A stretch of 64,000 nucleotides of DNA from DATGKG01 sp963851325 (GCA_963851325.1 CAWKOR010000001.1:2914001-2978000); one strand, 5' to 3'. Counted from the first letter of the stretch, positions 1-9,171 are shown. Made by a program: numbers and translations. Notes: generated from the letters alone by a model not told the origin.

Positions 1-915
1 GGAGTCGCGGTCCGGAAATGTCGCGAGCCACGTTTCGATGAGGTCCTTAAGCGCAGCGTTGTTTTTCATCCGATCGCGATTGGTGAGGAAGCGCGGATCG
101 GTCGCCAGCTCCGGCTTGCCCATCGCGCGCCACAAACGCCCGATTTCGTGCTGTTGGATGACGATGAAGACGAAGCCATCTTTGGCCTGGAAGACGCCGC
201 ATGGCGCACCGGTTGGATGCATGGCGCCGGTGCGCTTCGGGATCCATTTACCCTTGCGCATCGAGATGATCGGCACACTCAATTCGTGCATGTGGAAGTA
301 CGTATCCAGCAGCGAGGCGTCGATGTACTGGCCCTCGCCGGTACGCTCGCGATGGAGCAGCGCAAAGCCGACCGCCATCGCAGCGGAGACGCCAGTTGAG
401 ATGTCGCCAATCGCCATCGGCGTCGTCACCGGAGTGCGTTCGGCCTCACCGATTTGATCGGTGACTCCCGCCAGCGATTGACCCAGATAGTCGTAGCCTG
501 GCTTGCTGCTGAGCGGGCCGGTCTGACCGGCGACCGAGACGGACACCATGATGATGCGAGGATTGATTTTCTTGAGTGCCTCGTAGCCGAAGCCCATCGC
601 GGCGATCACCCCGGGCGCAAAATTCTCTACAACGACATCAATCTTCGGGATCAACTTGAGGATGAGCTGCTTCGCTTCCGGTTTCTGGAAATCGAGCGCG
701 AGGCTGCGCTTGGAATGGTTGTGCTGAAAGTAGTACGAACTCATCCCGTCCTTGACCATGCCGAGCAGGCGCACGTGATCGCCTTGCTTCGAACGCTCGA
801 CCTTAATCACGTCGGCGCCCATTTCGCCGAGGATGCGTGTGCAGGTCGGACCCGCGACAAAATGAGTGAAGTCAAGCACGCGATAGCCTTCCAGCATCCG
901 CGGGTTTTTTTCCAT
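1..915 (-). CDS. Class III CoA-transferase (CaiB/BaiF family), 3' end cut by window
   Basis: This frame is open from an ATG at 915 to the window edge, giving 305 residues; the C-terminus is missing. It reads as a CaiB/BaiF (formyl-CoA transferase type) enzyme, which moves CoA between acyl-CoA and a free carboxylic acid. Diagnostic stretches are the N-terminal YRVLDFTHFVAGPTCTRILG, the 'GADVIKVE' segment, 'NHSKRSLALD', 'VVENFAPG' and a GDISTG motif that holds the expected catalytic aspartate. A GGAGGG ribosome site lies about 9 bases upstream of the ATG. The substrate cannot be told from sequence. The gene was recognised by translating the reverse strand directly. Confidence 0.88.
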   Translation of the reverse strand, partial: MEKNPRMLEGYRVLDFTHFVAGPTCTRILGEMGADVIKVERSKQGDHVRLLGMVKDGMSSYYFQHNHSKRSLALDFQKPEAKQLILKLIPKIDVVVENFAPGVIAAMGFGYEALKKINPRIIMVSVSVAGQTGPLSSKPGYDYLGQSLAGVTDQIGEAERTPVTTPMAIGDISTGVSAAMAVGFALLHRERTGEGQYIDASLLDTYFHMHELSVPIISMRKGKWIPKRTGAMHPTGAPCGVFQAKDGFVFIVIQQHEIGRLWRAMGKPELATDPRFLTNRDRMKNNAALKDLIETWLATFPDRDS

Positions 916-1001
916 TGGCGGCCGCCCTCCGATTCGATTCCGAAGCTTCCGACACATCCTAGAACTGAACGGGTGAGCTGTCCAAGGCTTCGCACGCTGG
1001 G

Positions 1002-1706
1002 TTACATGCCCATCGGATTGCCGCCGAAGATCGTCGGATGAAGCCACACGACCAGCACCGTCAGCGCGAGGCCGATACCGATCGCCATCCAGGGCGTATC
1101 GGCGGCGGTCCAATGCTGGCGGCCCTGAATCAGCGCGAGGCCGGGCAAGAAGGAAGTGGCGGCCACCAGGCTTTGGTAGGAGGCGCCGAGTTGGACTTCC
1201 TTGCGCGCGTCCTGATGCATCCCGCCGAGAATCGACAGCGCGGGAAAACTGCCGAAAAAGATCACATCGCCGACGAATCCGTTCATGAGCATGTGTGCGA
1301 TGCCAAACGCGCTGAACGCGACGAAGCCGGGATGGCGGCTGATCTTCAGCACGCCGCGCGCCGCACTCGCGGTCTTATCCGCGCCCTGTGCGCCCATCGA
1401 TCCAGGATTCGGGGTCATGAAGCTCGCGACAAAAATGATGAACGCAAACAGCATCAGGAGCCACGCCAGGTAACGAACGACCGGAACGTCGCGCAGGTTC
1501 CAGAGCATCGGGCCGGAATGTTTGTTGTGCGCGAACGCCAGGACCAGCGGAATGAAGGTCGCGAGCGCAACGATCGAGTAGATTCCCGGATAGGCACGCT
1601 CACCGACCATCGCGATAAGCCGCGGTCGCAGCGCGCGCGAGGAAATCACGAGATGCGAAACGAGGAAGAGCATCGCCCATAGCGCAATCGCGACAACCGG
1701 ATCCAT
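1002..1706 (-). CDS. NnrU family membrane protein
   Basis: This 234-residue polytopic membrane protein starts with 'MDPVVAIALWAMLFLVSHL' and has about six hydrophobic segments. The SHL..SS..LR opening and the central RHPGFVAFSAFGIAHMLMNG stretch are typical of the NnrU family, which was first described near denitrification genes and is related to isoprenylcysteine/phospholipid methyltransferase-type membrane proteins. A near-perfect AGGAGG lies just before the ATG. No nitrogen-oxide genes are nearby, so the function here is unknown. It is divergent from xseA. Confidence 0.82.
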   Translation of the reverse strand: MDPVVAIALWAMLFLVSHLVISSRALRPRLIAMVGERAYPGIYSIVALATFIPLVLAFAHNKHSGPMLWNLRDVPVVRYLAWLLMLFAFIIFVASFMTPNPGSMGAQGADKTASAARGVLKISRHPGFVAFSAFGIAHMLMNGFVGDVIFFGSFPALSILGGMHQDARKEVQLGASYQSLVAATSFLPGLALIQGRQHWTAADTPWMAIGIGLALTVLVVWLHPTIFGGNPMGM

Positions 1707-1888
1707 AAAGCTTCCTCCTGTTGGTGGAAAGGCGATCCTTATTTTCAGGAATGGATTATTTCAATATTGAACTATATCGATCAAGGCCCGCGATGCTGGC
1801 GTTGCTGAAGCTCCGAAATGCCGCCCTCGCTTCGTCGGCAGCCACAGGACTACCCCTGCGCGATGCTTCGGGGTAGCTTCACATCCAT

Positions 1889-3319
1889 ATGGCGGGGCAG
1901 CTCGATCTGGCGCTCGGTCCGCCGCGCGCGCATACCTCTTCGGCGCTTACGGTCAGCCAACTGGTGCGGCTGGTGCGCGATGCCCTCGATGCGCGCTTCG
2001 GCGATTGCTGGGTGACCGGCGAGATTTCCAACGCCCGCTTCGCCAACTCAAATCATTTCTATTTCACCCTTAAGGACGCCGACGCATCGATCAACGTCGT
2101 GATGTTCTCCTCGGCCAAGCGCCGGCTGCGTTTCAAGCCGGCTGACGGAATGAAGGTGGTCGTGCGCGGACGGGTGAACATTTACGAGACGCGCGGCACG
2201 CTGCAATTCTATGCCGAGGAGATGGAACCGCGCGGCGCAGGTGCGCTCCAGATCGCATTCGAGCAGCTCAAGCAGCGCCTGAATGCTGAAGGCTTGTTCG
2301 AGGCCGCTCGCAAACGTGCGCTGCCGTTTCTGCCCCGAACCGTCGGCATCGTGACGGCGTTGGGCGGCGCGGGCCTGCGCGATATCCTGCGCGTGCTGCT
2401 CGATCGCTTTCCAAATTTGAACGTGATCATTCGGCCCGCGCGGGTGCAGGGCGAAAGCGCCGCGGAAGAGATCGCCACCGCGATCGAAGATCTCAATCGC
2501 GACTCGCGTGCCGAGGTCATCATCGTGGGACGCGGCGGTGGCTCGCTAGAAGACCTGTGGGCATTCAACGAGGAAATCGTCGCGCGTGCTATCTTTCGCT
2601 CGCGGATTCCGATCGTCTCGGCGGTCGGTCATGAGATCGATTTCACCATCGCCGATTTCGTCGCGGACAAACGCGCGCCGACGCCAACCTTCGCCGCGCA
2701 TGTGGTGGTGCCGTCGCGCGTCGAGCTGCGCGACCAGATTGCCAACCTCGAGCGGACGCTCAACTCCTCGATGCGCAAAATGCTCGACGACCTCGCCGAA
2801 GACGTCGACTACCTGGCCGCGAGGGTGAAGCACCCACGCGCGTTGATACACGAGGCGCATCAGCAGCTTAATGCGATGGCGCAAGAGCTGGCGGATGCGA
2901 TGGAGGCGCGGGTCCTCGAGGCGCGCCGCCAGGTGCGCGAGTATCAAGCGCGGTTGCGGCCGCCGAGCGCCGTCGCGCGCGAAGTTCGCATCCGCACGCG
3001 CGAGCTCTCACGGATAATGGCGCAGGCAATGACGCTTCGCGCGCACCATCTGCGCGCGTCGGTTGACCGCGCATCGGCATCGCTGCTTCGCGGCGGCACG
3101 CTGGTGGTAGAGAAGCATCGCGCGCGGCTGGGGTCACTGGCGACGCAACTCGACGCAACTTCTCCGCTTAAGTGCCTCGAGCGCGGATACGCGGTGGTGA
3201 CCAATCTGGGCGACGGCCGCGCCATGATGGATGCGCAAACCGTCAAGATCGGCGACCTGTTGGAAATCCGGCTGCGGCGCGGCAAACTGCGTGCGCGAAC
3301 CGAGAGCCGTGATGTGTGA
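1889..3319 (+). CDS. xseA: Exodeoxyribonuclease VII large subunit
   Basis: This 476-residue catalytic subunit degrades single-stranded DNA into oligonucleotides in the cytoplasm. An N-terminal OB-fold (about residues 15-110, with VTGEISNARF and YFTLKD) is followed by the nuclease core: a GIVTALGGAGLRDIL segment, the glycine-rich IIVGRGGGSLEDLWAFNEE stretch, and SAVGHEIDFTIADFVADKRA. The C-terminal third is a long coiled-coil region. The length is normal for the family. The ATG at 1889 has only a weak ribosome site, so the exact start is uncertain. The small subunit gene follows 9 bases downstream. Confidence 0.95.
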   Translation: MAGQLDLALGPPRAHTSSALTVSQLVRLVRDALDARFGDCWVTGEISNARFANSNHFYFTLKDADASINVVMFSSAKRRLRFKPADGMKVVVRGRVNIYETRGTLQFYAEEMEPRGAGALQIAFEQLKQRLNAEGLFEAARKRALPFLPRTVGIVTALGGAGLRDILRVLLDRFPNLNVIIRPARVQGESAAEEIATAIEDLNRDSRAEVIIVGRGGGSLEDLWAFNEEIVARAIFRSRIPIVSAVGHEIDFTIADFVADKRAPTPTFAAHVVVPSRVELRDQIANLERTLNSSMRKMLDDLAEDVDYLAARVKHPRALIHEAHQQLNAMAQELADAMEARVLEARRQVREYQARLRPPSAVAREVRIRTRELSRIMAQAMTLRAHHLRASVDRASASLLRGGTLVVEKHRARLGSLATQLDATSPLKCLERGYAVVTNLGDGRAMMDAQTVKIGDLLEIRLRRGKLRARTESRDV

Positions 3320-3328
3320 GGTGGTGCG

Positions 3329-3703
3329 ATGGCCCTGGCGGCTAAGCCGAAAAAGTTTGAAGAAGAACTGAAGGACCTCGAAGAGATAGTCGGCAGGATC
3401 GATTCGGGGGAACTCACCCTGGAGGATTCCATCGGCGCGTTCGAGCGCGGCGTTGCGCTGGTGCGTTCGCTCAATCAGAAGCTCGACGAGGTCGAAAAGA
3501 AGGTCGAGATTCTCAGCCGCAATTCTCAGGGCGATCTGAAAACCGCTCCATATGAAGGACTCGACGAGGAAATTCCTCCGGCGCGGCGCGAGAATTCGCC
3601 GCGCGACAAAGGCATCGCCGACGCAATCGCACCCGCAAAGGCCGCGCGCAGCAAGAACGGCGGCGAGAAGAGTTCCGACGACGAAGACGACATCCCATTC
3701 TGA
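3329..3703 (+). CDS. xseB: Exodeoxyribonuclease VII small subunit
   Basis: This 124-residue protein has the XseB core in its first 70 residues ('KFEEELKDLEEIVGRIDSGE', LTLEDSIGAFERGV, LNQKLDEVEKKVEIL), which packs against the XseA coiled coil. The family is usually about 80 residues. The extra C-terminal 50 residues are polar, rich in Lys, Asp and Glu, and end in an acidic DDEDDIPF tail, so they are probably disordered. It sits 9 bases after xseA, as expected for one operon. Confidence 0.93.
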   Translation: MALAAKPKKFEEELKDLEEIVGRIDSGELTLEDSIGAFERGVALVRSLNQKLDEVEKKVEILSRNSQGDLKTAPYEGLDEEIPPARRENSPRDKGIADAIAPAKAARSKNGGEKSSDDEDDIPF

Positions 3704-3741
3704 TTCGGTTTCGCTCGCAATCGCTCGCTCCATCATGGCTG

Positions 3742-4479
3742 ATGCGCACGCGGCTTGACCTCGAAATGACGCGGCGAGGCCTCGCCGAAAGCCGCGAGGT
3801 CGCACAACGACTCATTATGGCCGGCAAGGTGCGAGTGAATTCTCGGCCCGCATCGAAGGCCGACCTCAAGGTCGATGCCGAAACCGTTATCGCGGTTGTC
3901 GGTGCATCCTCAGAATATGCGAGCCGTGGAGGCTACAAGCTGGTTGCCGCCCTCGATCAGTTTCAGGTCGAGGTCGCTGGTCGCCGCGCGCTCGATGTCG
4001 GCGCATCGACTGGAGGCTTCACCGATGTGTTGCTTCAGCGCGGCGCCGCATCAGTGATCGCGCTCGATGTCGGATACGGACAGCTCGCCGAAAAATTACG
4101 TCGCGATCCGCGCGTGGTGGTGATGGATCGCACCAACATCCGCAATGTTGCGCCCACCGATCTTCCATATACGCCGGATCTCGTCGTAATCGATGCAAGT
4201 TTCATTTCGCTGCGCCTGGTGCTTCCGCCCGTGATCGAAATCGCCGCGCCAAAGGCTGACATCGTCGCACTAGTGAAGCCGCAGTTCGAAGTCGGCAAAG
4301 GCAAAGTGGGCAAGGGCGGCGTCGTGCGTGACGACCGGCTGAGGAAGGAAGCACTCGATACGATAATGGCATTCGCGCGCGACGCCGCCCTCGAGGTGGT
4401 GAGCCCAATCGAATCGCCGATCCGTGGCGCCGCCGGCAACCTCGAGTATCTCGCGATGATGAGGAAGCGCGCCACCTGA
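3742..4479 (+). CDS. tlyA: TlyA family rRNA 2'-O-methyltransferase
   Basis: This 245-residue protein has an N-terminal S4 RNA-binding domain (RLDLEMTRRGLAESREVAQR, about residues 3-60) followed by an FtsJ/RrmJ-type SAM-dependent methyltransferase domain. The SAM-binding loop is ALDVGASTGGFTD, and VIDASFISL and LVKPQFEVGKGKVGKGGVV match the TlyA core. Homologues methylate cytidines in 16S and 23S rRNA. It follows xseB closely. In many bacteria xseB and tlyA are separated by ispA and dxs, which are absent here. The start is placed at 3742, at the beginning of the S4 domain. Confidence 0.9.
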   Translation: MRTRLDLEMTRRGLAESREVAQRLIMAGKVRVNSRPASKADLKVDAETVIAVVGASSEYASRGGYKLVAALDQFQVEVAGRRALDVGASTGGFTDVLLQRGAASVIALDVGYGQLAEKLRRDPRVVVMDRTNIRNVAPTDLPYTPDLVVIDASFISLRLVLPPVIEIAAPKADIVALVKPQFEVGKGKVGKGGVVRDDRLRKEALDTIMAFARDAALEVVSPIESPIRGAAGNLEYLAMMRKRAT

Positions 4480-4501
4480 CCGCCGCGGCGCGAACTGCAA
4501 A

Positions 4502-5503
4502 ATGAAGCGCGACTACGTCATTGGTCTCGACATGGGCGGCACCAACATTCGGACCGCGGCGGTTTCGAGAGATGGCGAGGTGCTTCTGATGCTGCGTGCT
4601 CCCGCGCGCGCGAAGGGCACCGCTGCTGAGACAGTCGAGAATATTTCCACTCAGGTGCTCGCGCTTCAGGATTCGGCCCGACGCCAGGGTCTCGGGCGCA
4701 CGCTCGCGATCGGGGTCGCGGTTCCCGGTCCGCTCAATGTTCGGACCGGCGTCGTCTATGCCGCGCCTCACGTCAAAGCGTGGCGAAGTTTTCCTTTGCG
4801 TCGCAGACTGGAACACGCGCTCGGACGCACCGTGATAGTCGAGAACGATGCGAATGCGTGGGCACTCGGCGAGTACTGGCGCGGCGCCGCCCGCGGTTGC
4901 AAAAACGTGGTACTGCTCACGCTCGGGACTGGAGTCGGAGGCGGTCTCATCGTCGACGGCAAACTCGTGCACGGGCGGAGCGGAATGGCCGCCGAACTCG
5001 GCCATGTTTTCGTCGAGGCCAACGGGATGCCCTGCGATTGCGGCGCGCGCGGATGCCTCGAAGCTTACGCGTCGGCTTCCGGTTTGTGCGGCCTGCTAAA
5101 GCAGCGGTTACAGCTCGAGGAGGCTCAGCTTCCGCCGAAGTATCTCGATCGTGGGGGAGAGTTTTCTGCGCGCGGTCTTACTCGCGCCGCTCGCAGCGGC
5201 GATCCGATCGCGATCGAGATGTTCGAAGTAGCCGGTCGATTCCTGGGCGTCGCGATCGCATCATTCATCAACATCTTTAATCCGGAGATGGTGGTGATTG
5301 GAGGTGGTGTGGCTGGAGCGCTCTCGCTGATGCGTCCGGCGATGACGCGGGAAGTAAAAGCGCGCGCCTTTGCTGCGGCAGTGGCACAGACGCGCATCGT
5401 GAAGGCCGCGCTCGGGCCGGAAGGCGGCGTGGTGGGAGCAGCTTATGCAGCACAAAATGCCAATCAAGTAATGGCTAAATTGGGCATCTCGCGACTTAAA
5501 TGA
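4502..5503 (+). CDS. ROK family sugar kinase (glucokinase-like)
   Basis: This 333-residue ROK kinase phosphorylates a hexose with ATP in the cytoplasm. It has the N-terminal phosphate-binding loop GLDMGGTNIRTAAVS, the substrate motif VENDANAWALGE, the LGTGVGGGLIVDG loop, AAELGHV, and the zinc-binding CDCGARGCLE signature that defines ROK proteins. There is no N-terminal helix-turn-helix, so this is an enzyme rather than a NagC/XylR-type repressor. It begins 22 bases after tlyA and may belong to the same transcript. Substrate specificity (glucose or another hexose) is not resolved. Confidence 0.9.
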   Translation: MKRDYVIGLDMGGTNIRTAAVSRDGEVLLMLRAPARAKGTAAETVENISTQVLALQDSARRQGLGRTLAIGVAVPGPLNVRTGVVYAAPHVKAWRSFPLRRRLEHALGRTVIVENDANAWALGEYWRGAARGCKNVVLLTLGTGVGGGLIVDGKLVHGRSGMAAELGHVFVEANGMPCDCGARGCLEAYASASGLCGLLKQRLQLEEAQLPPKYLDRGGEFSARGLTRAARSGDPIAIEMFEVAGRFLGVAIASFINIFNPEMVVIGGGVAGALSLMRPAMTREVKARAFAAAVAQTRIVKAALGPEGGVVGAAYAAQNANQVMAKLGISRLK

Positions 5504-5678
5504 GCGGTAGATTGCTTAAGGCTTCGCTAAATCTGGTCTTTTAACTATCTGATTAAACGAATTCGCCTTATAATTCGTCGCGATAGCTGCCAATAGCATT
5601 CACTCACAGCTCCGAATGGACTACTTTCAGGGTGCAGGCTCGATTCTCCTCCAATCCTGGTTCGGGCTGCTTTTTCCG

Positions 5679-6680
5679 ATGCGTCCAATTGAATCCTCAT
5701 TGCATCGCATTGCATTGATTCTCGCCCTGGCTTTCGCAGTGCCGGCAATGGCGATGCCTGCCCTTGCGCAGGATGCGCCGCCGCCATCGGCTCCTTCGGC
5801 GCCGCACCCGAGTTACAACTCGGCACTTCCGCCGGGCAGTATGCGGCCAGTGCCTGCCACAGCTTACGGCTCGTCCGCTGCGACTTCAGCGACACAGACC
5901 GGTTCGGCGTCCGATGTGAAACCGGTCAAGCCGCACAAATTTTTTCCATATACGGTTCGCCCTGGCGACACTCTGGGCACGATCGCGCAATACTTCGGCA
6001 TCACGGTCGCCGACCTGGCACGTCTCAACAAGTTGCATGAGGATGACGAGCTGGACGCCGGCGAGTCGCTCAAGATCCCGAATCCGTTCGAGGCCTCGCA
6101 GCGCAGCCTCGAGGCCCAGGTTCAGCAACTTTCGGATCAGGTTCGCGCCAATGAGCAGAAGATCCAGCAGACCGAGGCCCAGTCCGAAACGCTTGCAAGC
6201 TCAAATTCGGAGTTAACCGCGCAAACCGCGACGCTGAAGGAATCGGTAAAGGTGCTCCCATGGTGGCGAGGAACCGCGCTTGCGGTGGGCGCTGCAGCAC
6301 TTCTGATGCTCGGAGTTACCGGGCTGACGCTATTTGAATGGTGGATGCTGCGCCGGCGCTTTCTGGCGCTGAGCGACCTTGCGATGTCGCTGAGCCGCCT
6401 CGACGTCAAGTATCGGGAAACTATCGCGAAGGCGGAATTGCGGATGCAGCAGCTCTACGGACGGCGGCGTCCCGCGGGCGCACCCGAGAATCTTCTGGGC
6501 GGAATGAAAACGCCCGATGAGATTGAAATCGAGCGCCTGAGCCATGAGCTTCGCGAGACGCTGGAGCGCCATCTTCAGCAGCTCGGAGTGCGCGGCCGCC
6601 GCACTATCGGTGCGCGCTGGCGCGAAGTGCTGGGCGGCGAGGAAGAGCCCTCTCCGGCACCACGCCCGTATCGTCGCTAG
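5679..6680 (+). CDS. Exported LysM-domain membrane protein
   Basis: A start at the ATG at 5679 gives 333 residues with a clean signal peptide (LHRIALILALAFAVPAMAM, then ALAQ). An upstream ATG at 5616 would put 21 extra residues before it and is less likely. A Pro/Ser/Ala-rich linker leads to one LysM domain (YTVRPGDTLGTIAQYFGI through ESLKIPNPF), which binds peptidoglycan glycans. A coiled coil follows (about 40 residues with many Gln and Glu), then one transmembrane helix (LAVGAAALLMLGVTGLTLF) and a basic C-terminal tail. The architecture recalls FimV/TspA-like envelope proteins, but no specific role can be assigned. Confidence 0.78.
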   Translation: MRPIESSLHRIALILALAFAVPAMAMPALAQDAPPPSAPSAPHPSYNSALPPGSMRPVPATAYGSSAATSATQTGSASDVKPVKPHKFFPYTVRPGDTLGTIAQYFGITVADLARLNKLHEDDELDAGESLKIPNPFEASQRSLEAQVQQLSDQVRANEQKIQQTEAQSETLASSNSELTAQTATLKESVKVLPWWRGTALAVGAAALLMLGVTGLTLFEWWMLRRRFLALSDLAMSLSRLDVKYRETIAKAELRMQQLYGRRRPAGAPENLLGGMKTPDEIEIERLSHELRETLERHLQQLGVRGRRTIGARWREVLGGEEEPSPAPRPYRR

Positions 6681-6799
6681 ACGCCGCATCGCGCGACGCG
6701 GGATATCTTCCCGGCCCCGTCTGCTCAAGCCATGGCGGGTTTAACATTTCTGTCCCTTGGTTAATAATCGAAAGAACCACTATCTTGTTGGAGGAAGAA

Positions 6800-7165
6800 A
6801 TGCGCACACTTGTCGCCACTGGTCTTGGAATCGTCCTGTCGCTCGCGACCTGCGGATTGAGCTTTGCGACGGAGGGCGGAACTGCAAAGTCGGTCACCGG
6901 AAATCTGCGCGATGGCTTCTGCAACACCGTCATGGGTGCGCAGGGTCCCAGTCATAAAAAATGCGCGATCTCATGCGCACAGGCGGGAATTCCGGTGGTG
7001 ATGGTCGAGAAGGGCACCAACAAGAGCTACATTCTGATTCCTCCCAAGGATGACGAACCGCTGCCCAAAAACGTCATCGACAAGATGGAAGATGAAGTGA
7101 CGGTGACCGGTAAGGTTTACGAAAAGAACGGCACCGACTTTCTGCAGGTCGAATCCGTGAAGTAG
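6800..7165 (+). CDS. Small exported protein of unknown function
   Basis: This is a 121-residue protein. The ATG at 6800 is preferred because GGAGGAAG lies 5-10 bases upstream. It has a signal peptide (LVATGLGIVLSLATCGLSFA) and a mature part with three cysteines (DGFCNTV, KKCAISCAQAG) and a C-terminal beta-rich segment ending VTVTGKVYEKNGTDFLQVESVK, which resembles an OB-like fold. I do not recognise a named family. The next gene starts 2 bases after its stop, so the two are probably co-transcribed. Confidence 0.72.
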   Translation: MRTLVATGLGIVLSLATCGLSFATEGGTAKSVTGNLRDGFCNTVMGAQGPSHKKCAISCAQAGIPVVMVEKGTNKSYILIPPKDDEPLPKNVIDKMEDEVTVTGKVYEKNGTDFLQVESVK

Positions 7166-7166
7166 C

Positions 7167-7670
7167 GTGCTCGCGCGTTTTCTGCCGGGCGCCGAACATC
7201 TTCAGAACCCGCATCCGCTGGTGGTGCATTTTCCGATCGCGTTCCTCTACGGCGCCGCACTGCTGTATTTCATCGCGTGGCTCACACGCCGCGACGGGAT
7301 CGCATGGGCGGCGCTGTGGTTCCTGGTGCTCGGCCTTATTGCGGCTGGAATCGCAGTCGGCACCGGATGGTGGTCGGCGGGCGGCGTGATGCTCGATCCA
7401 TCGGTCAAGGCGAACGTGCTCGAGCCGCACATGCGCCTGATGTTTGCCGCCTCCGCGGTCGCGGCGTTGCTTACGCTATGGGCTACCATCAAGCGTCCGA
7501 TGCCGGTGTCGGCATCACGCTATCTTTTCCTGTTCGGCCTGCTGGTCATGCTCGTGCTGCTGACCAAGGGCGCCGACTACGGCGGCATCATGGTGTATGA
7601 CTACAACGGCGGCGGCGGCGCGTGTTCCCAACCGATCCAGTATGTCCCGGGTCGCGCGCCCGTTAGATAG
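7167..7670 (+). CDS. DUF2231-type inner-membrane protein
   Basis: This 167-residue protein has four hydrophobic helices. The opening HPLVVHFPIAFLYGAALLYF matches the HP.xVHFPIAL signature of DUF2231 membrane proteins. It appears to start with GTG at 7167, only 2 bases after the preceding stop, which implies translational coupling. The C-terminal GADYGGIMVYDYNGGGGAC stretch is also typical of this group. The function is unknown; relatives are often found near cytochrome or metal-related genes. Part of an operon with the small exported protein upstream. Confidence 0.75.
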   Translation: MLARFLPGAEHLQNPHPLVVHFPIAFLYGAALLYFIAWLTRRDGIAWAALWFLVLGLIAAGIAVGTGWWSAGGVMLDPSVKANVLEPHMRLMFAASAVAALLTLWATIKRPMPVSASRYLFLFGLLVMLVLLTKGADYGGIMVYDYNGGGGACSQPIQYVPGRAPVR

Positions 7671-7691
7671 AAATCATTGGAGGGAGTTCCG

Positions 7692-8522
7692 ATGGCATAC
7701 GAACAAATCCAGGTTGACCTCAAGGAAGGCGTCGCGACCATCACGCTCAATCGTCCCGAAAAGCTCAACGCATACACCGCGCAGATGGGCACCGAGATTC
7801 ATCAGGCATTCGCGGAACTCGATGCCAACGACGATGCGCGGGTGATCGTGGTTACCGGGGCGGGTCGCGCATTTTGTGCCGGCGCGGATCTCTCGGCGCG
7901 CGGCGGCGCCACCTTCGATCGCAGTTCAAACAATCCCGATCCCAATCCACGCGCCGAAGCGCAGATTCGCCCGTGGAATATGAAGAAGCCGATCATCGCG
8001 GCAATCAACGGTCCCGCGGTTGGCGTCGGGATCACGCTCCCGATGCAATGGGACATCCGCGTGGCCGCCGAGAGCGCGCGCATCGGTTTCGTGTTCGTGC
8101 GCCGCGGCGTAATTCCAGAGGCGTTGAGCACCTGGCTGGTGCCGCGGCTGATAGGCGTCGCGAAGGCCAACGAGCTGCTCATGACCGGCCGCATCATCAC
8201 TGCGAGCGAGGCGCTCGACTTCGGCATCGTGAGCCACGTTTGGCCCGACCGGGAGTTCAAGCAAAAAGTCTGGGAGCTCGCCTCCGATATCGCAACCAAC
8301 ACCGCGCCAGTCTCGGTCGCGATCACCAAGCGCCTCATCTATGGACTGCTGGGCGAGCCGTCTTTTGAAAAAGGCGAGGCCGTCGATCACAAGGCATTTT
8401 ACTGGACGGGCGCGCAGCCCGATTCGCGCGAGGGCGTTACATCGTTCATCGAAAAGCGCAAGCCCGCGTGGAAGATGAAACCCTCGAAGGATTTTCCGAA
8501 TTTCCTGCCCGAGGTGAAGTGA
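7692..8522 (+). CDS. Enoyl-CoA hydratase/isomerase (crotonase) family protein
   Basis: This 276-residue protein has the crotonase fold and acts on acyl-CoA thioesters. The ATG at 7692 is chosen over an upstream in-frame ATG at 7677 because GGAGGGAG lies just before it. Visible motifs are ITLNRPEKLNAYT, the first oxyanion-hole segment GAGRAFCAGADLSARGG, AAINGPAVGVGITLPMQWD (second oxyanion-hole glycines), and GFVFVRRGVIPEALSTWLVPRLIG, which carries the usual position of a catalytic Glu (IPE). The C-terminal region is complete. The specific reaction (hydration, isomerisation or other) is not predictable. Confidence 0.88.
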   Translation: MAYEQIQVDLKEGVATITLNRPEKLNAYTAQMGTEIHQAFAELDANDDARVIVVTGAGRAFCAGADLSARGGATFDRSSNNPDPNPRAEAQIRPWNMKKPIIAAINGPAVGVGITLPMQWDIRVAAESARIGFVFVRRGVIPEALSTWLVPRLIGVAKANELLMTGRIITASEALDFGIVSHVWPDREFKQKVWELASDIATNTAPVSVAITKRLIYGLLGEPSFEKGEAVDHKAFYWTGAQPDSREGVTSFIEKRKPAWKMKPSKDFPNFLPEVK

Positions 8523-8621
8523 CCGTCGAAGGTTAGTGACGCGCGGACCATCTTCGGTGGTTGCGCGGCCGCGGGTGGAAAGACTTGACAGATATGGAAC
8601 CCTGAGGTTACATATCCGCCC

Positions 8622-9171
8622 ATGGCGATCGAGAAAGAGGGCATGACCATTCGCAAATCGATCCAGGTCGAACGCTCGCCGGAAATCTCGTTCAAGGTTT
8701 TCTGCGAGGAGATCGGAGCATGGTGGCAGGAGGCTTTACCGGCAAAGACTCGCGCCTGGCGATGGAACCGCGGGTCGGCGGCCGTTTCTTCGAGATCCGT
8801 CCCGACGGAACCGAGTACGAAATCGGCTGTGCTTCCTCTCCACGCACATCTCGCCACCGGCGACTGATTTGGCATTCAATCGCATGGCCGCGAAGCTGGC
8901 CGGGCTCTCCAGCGACGAGGCAGCGATTGCGCGCGGCGAAAAGGCCCTGCCCGACATCCTGAGCGTCGTCGAAGGACAACTTTCGAAGAGCAAGTGGATG
9001 ACCGGCGACGAGTTCAGCCTGGTCGATTGCGCGTATGGACCGGTGCTCAACGTGGTGGAGAAGGCCGGGTTCGACTTCGCCCCGTTCCCCAGGATGAAGG
9101 CCTATCTGGATGCGCTTCGGGCGCGGCCGGCGTGGAAGGAAAACTTCCAAAGTTGCCGATGCTTTAGTTAA
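8622..9171 (+). pseudogene. Chimeric pseudogene: START/AHSA1 N-terminal piece joined to a glutathione S-transferase tail
   Basis: Frame 0 from an ATG at 8622 reads as the start of an AHSA1/SRPBCC (START-like) domain: IRKSIQVERSPEISFKVFCEEIGAWW. After about 8727 the homologous continuation (GGFTGKDSRLAMEPRVGGRF, then FEIRPDGTEYEIG) is in a different frame, so a frameshift lies near 8725-8735. At about 8826 that homology stops and a third frame takes over with the C-terminal domain of a glutathione S-transferase (STHISPPATDLAFNRMAAKL, VEGQLSKSKWMTGDEFSLVD, FPRMKAYLDAL) ending at 9171. Neither domain is complete. A deletion that fused two neighbouring genes, plus a frameshift, explains this best. 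Confidence 0.75.

Noticed and set aside
454..1041. 195-codon plus-strand open frame over the CoA-transferase
   Set aside because: It lies antisense to the clear CaiB/BaiF frame, which has all family motifs; this is a shadow.
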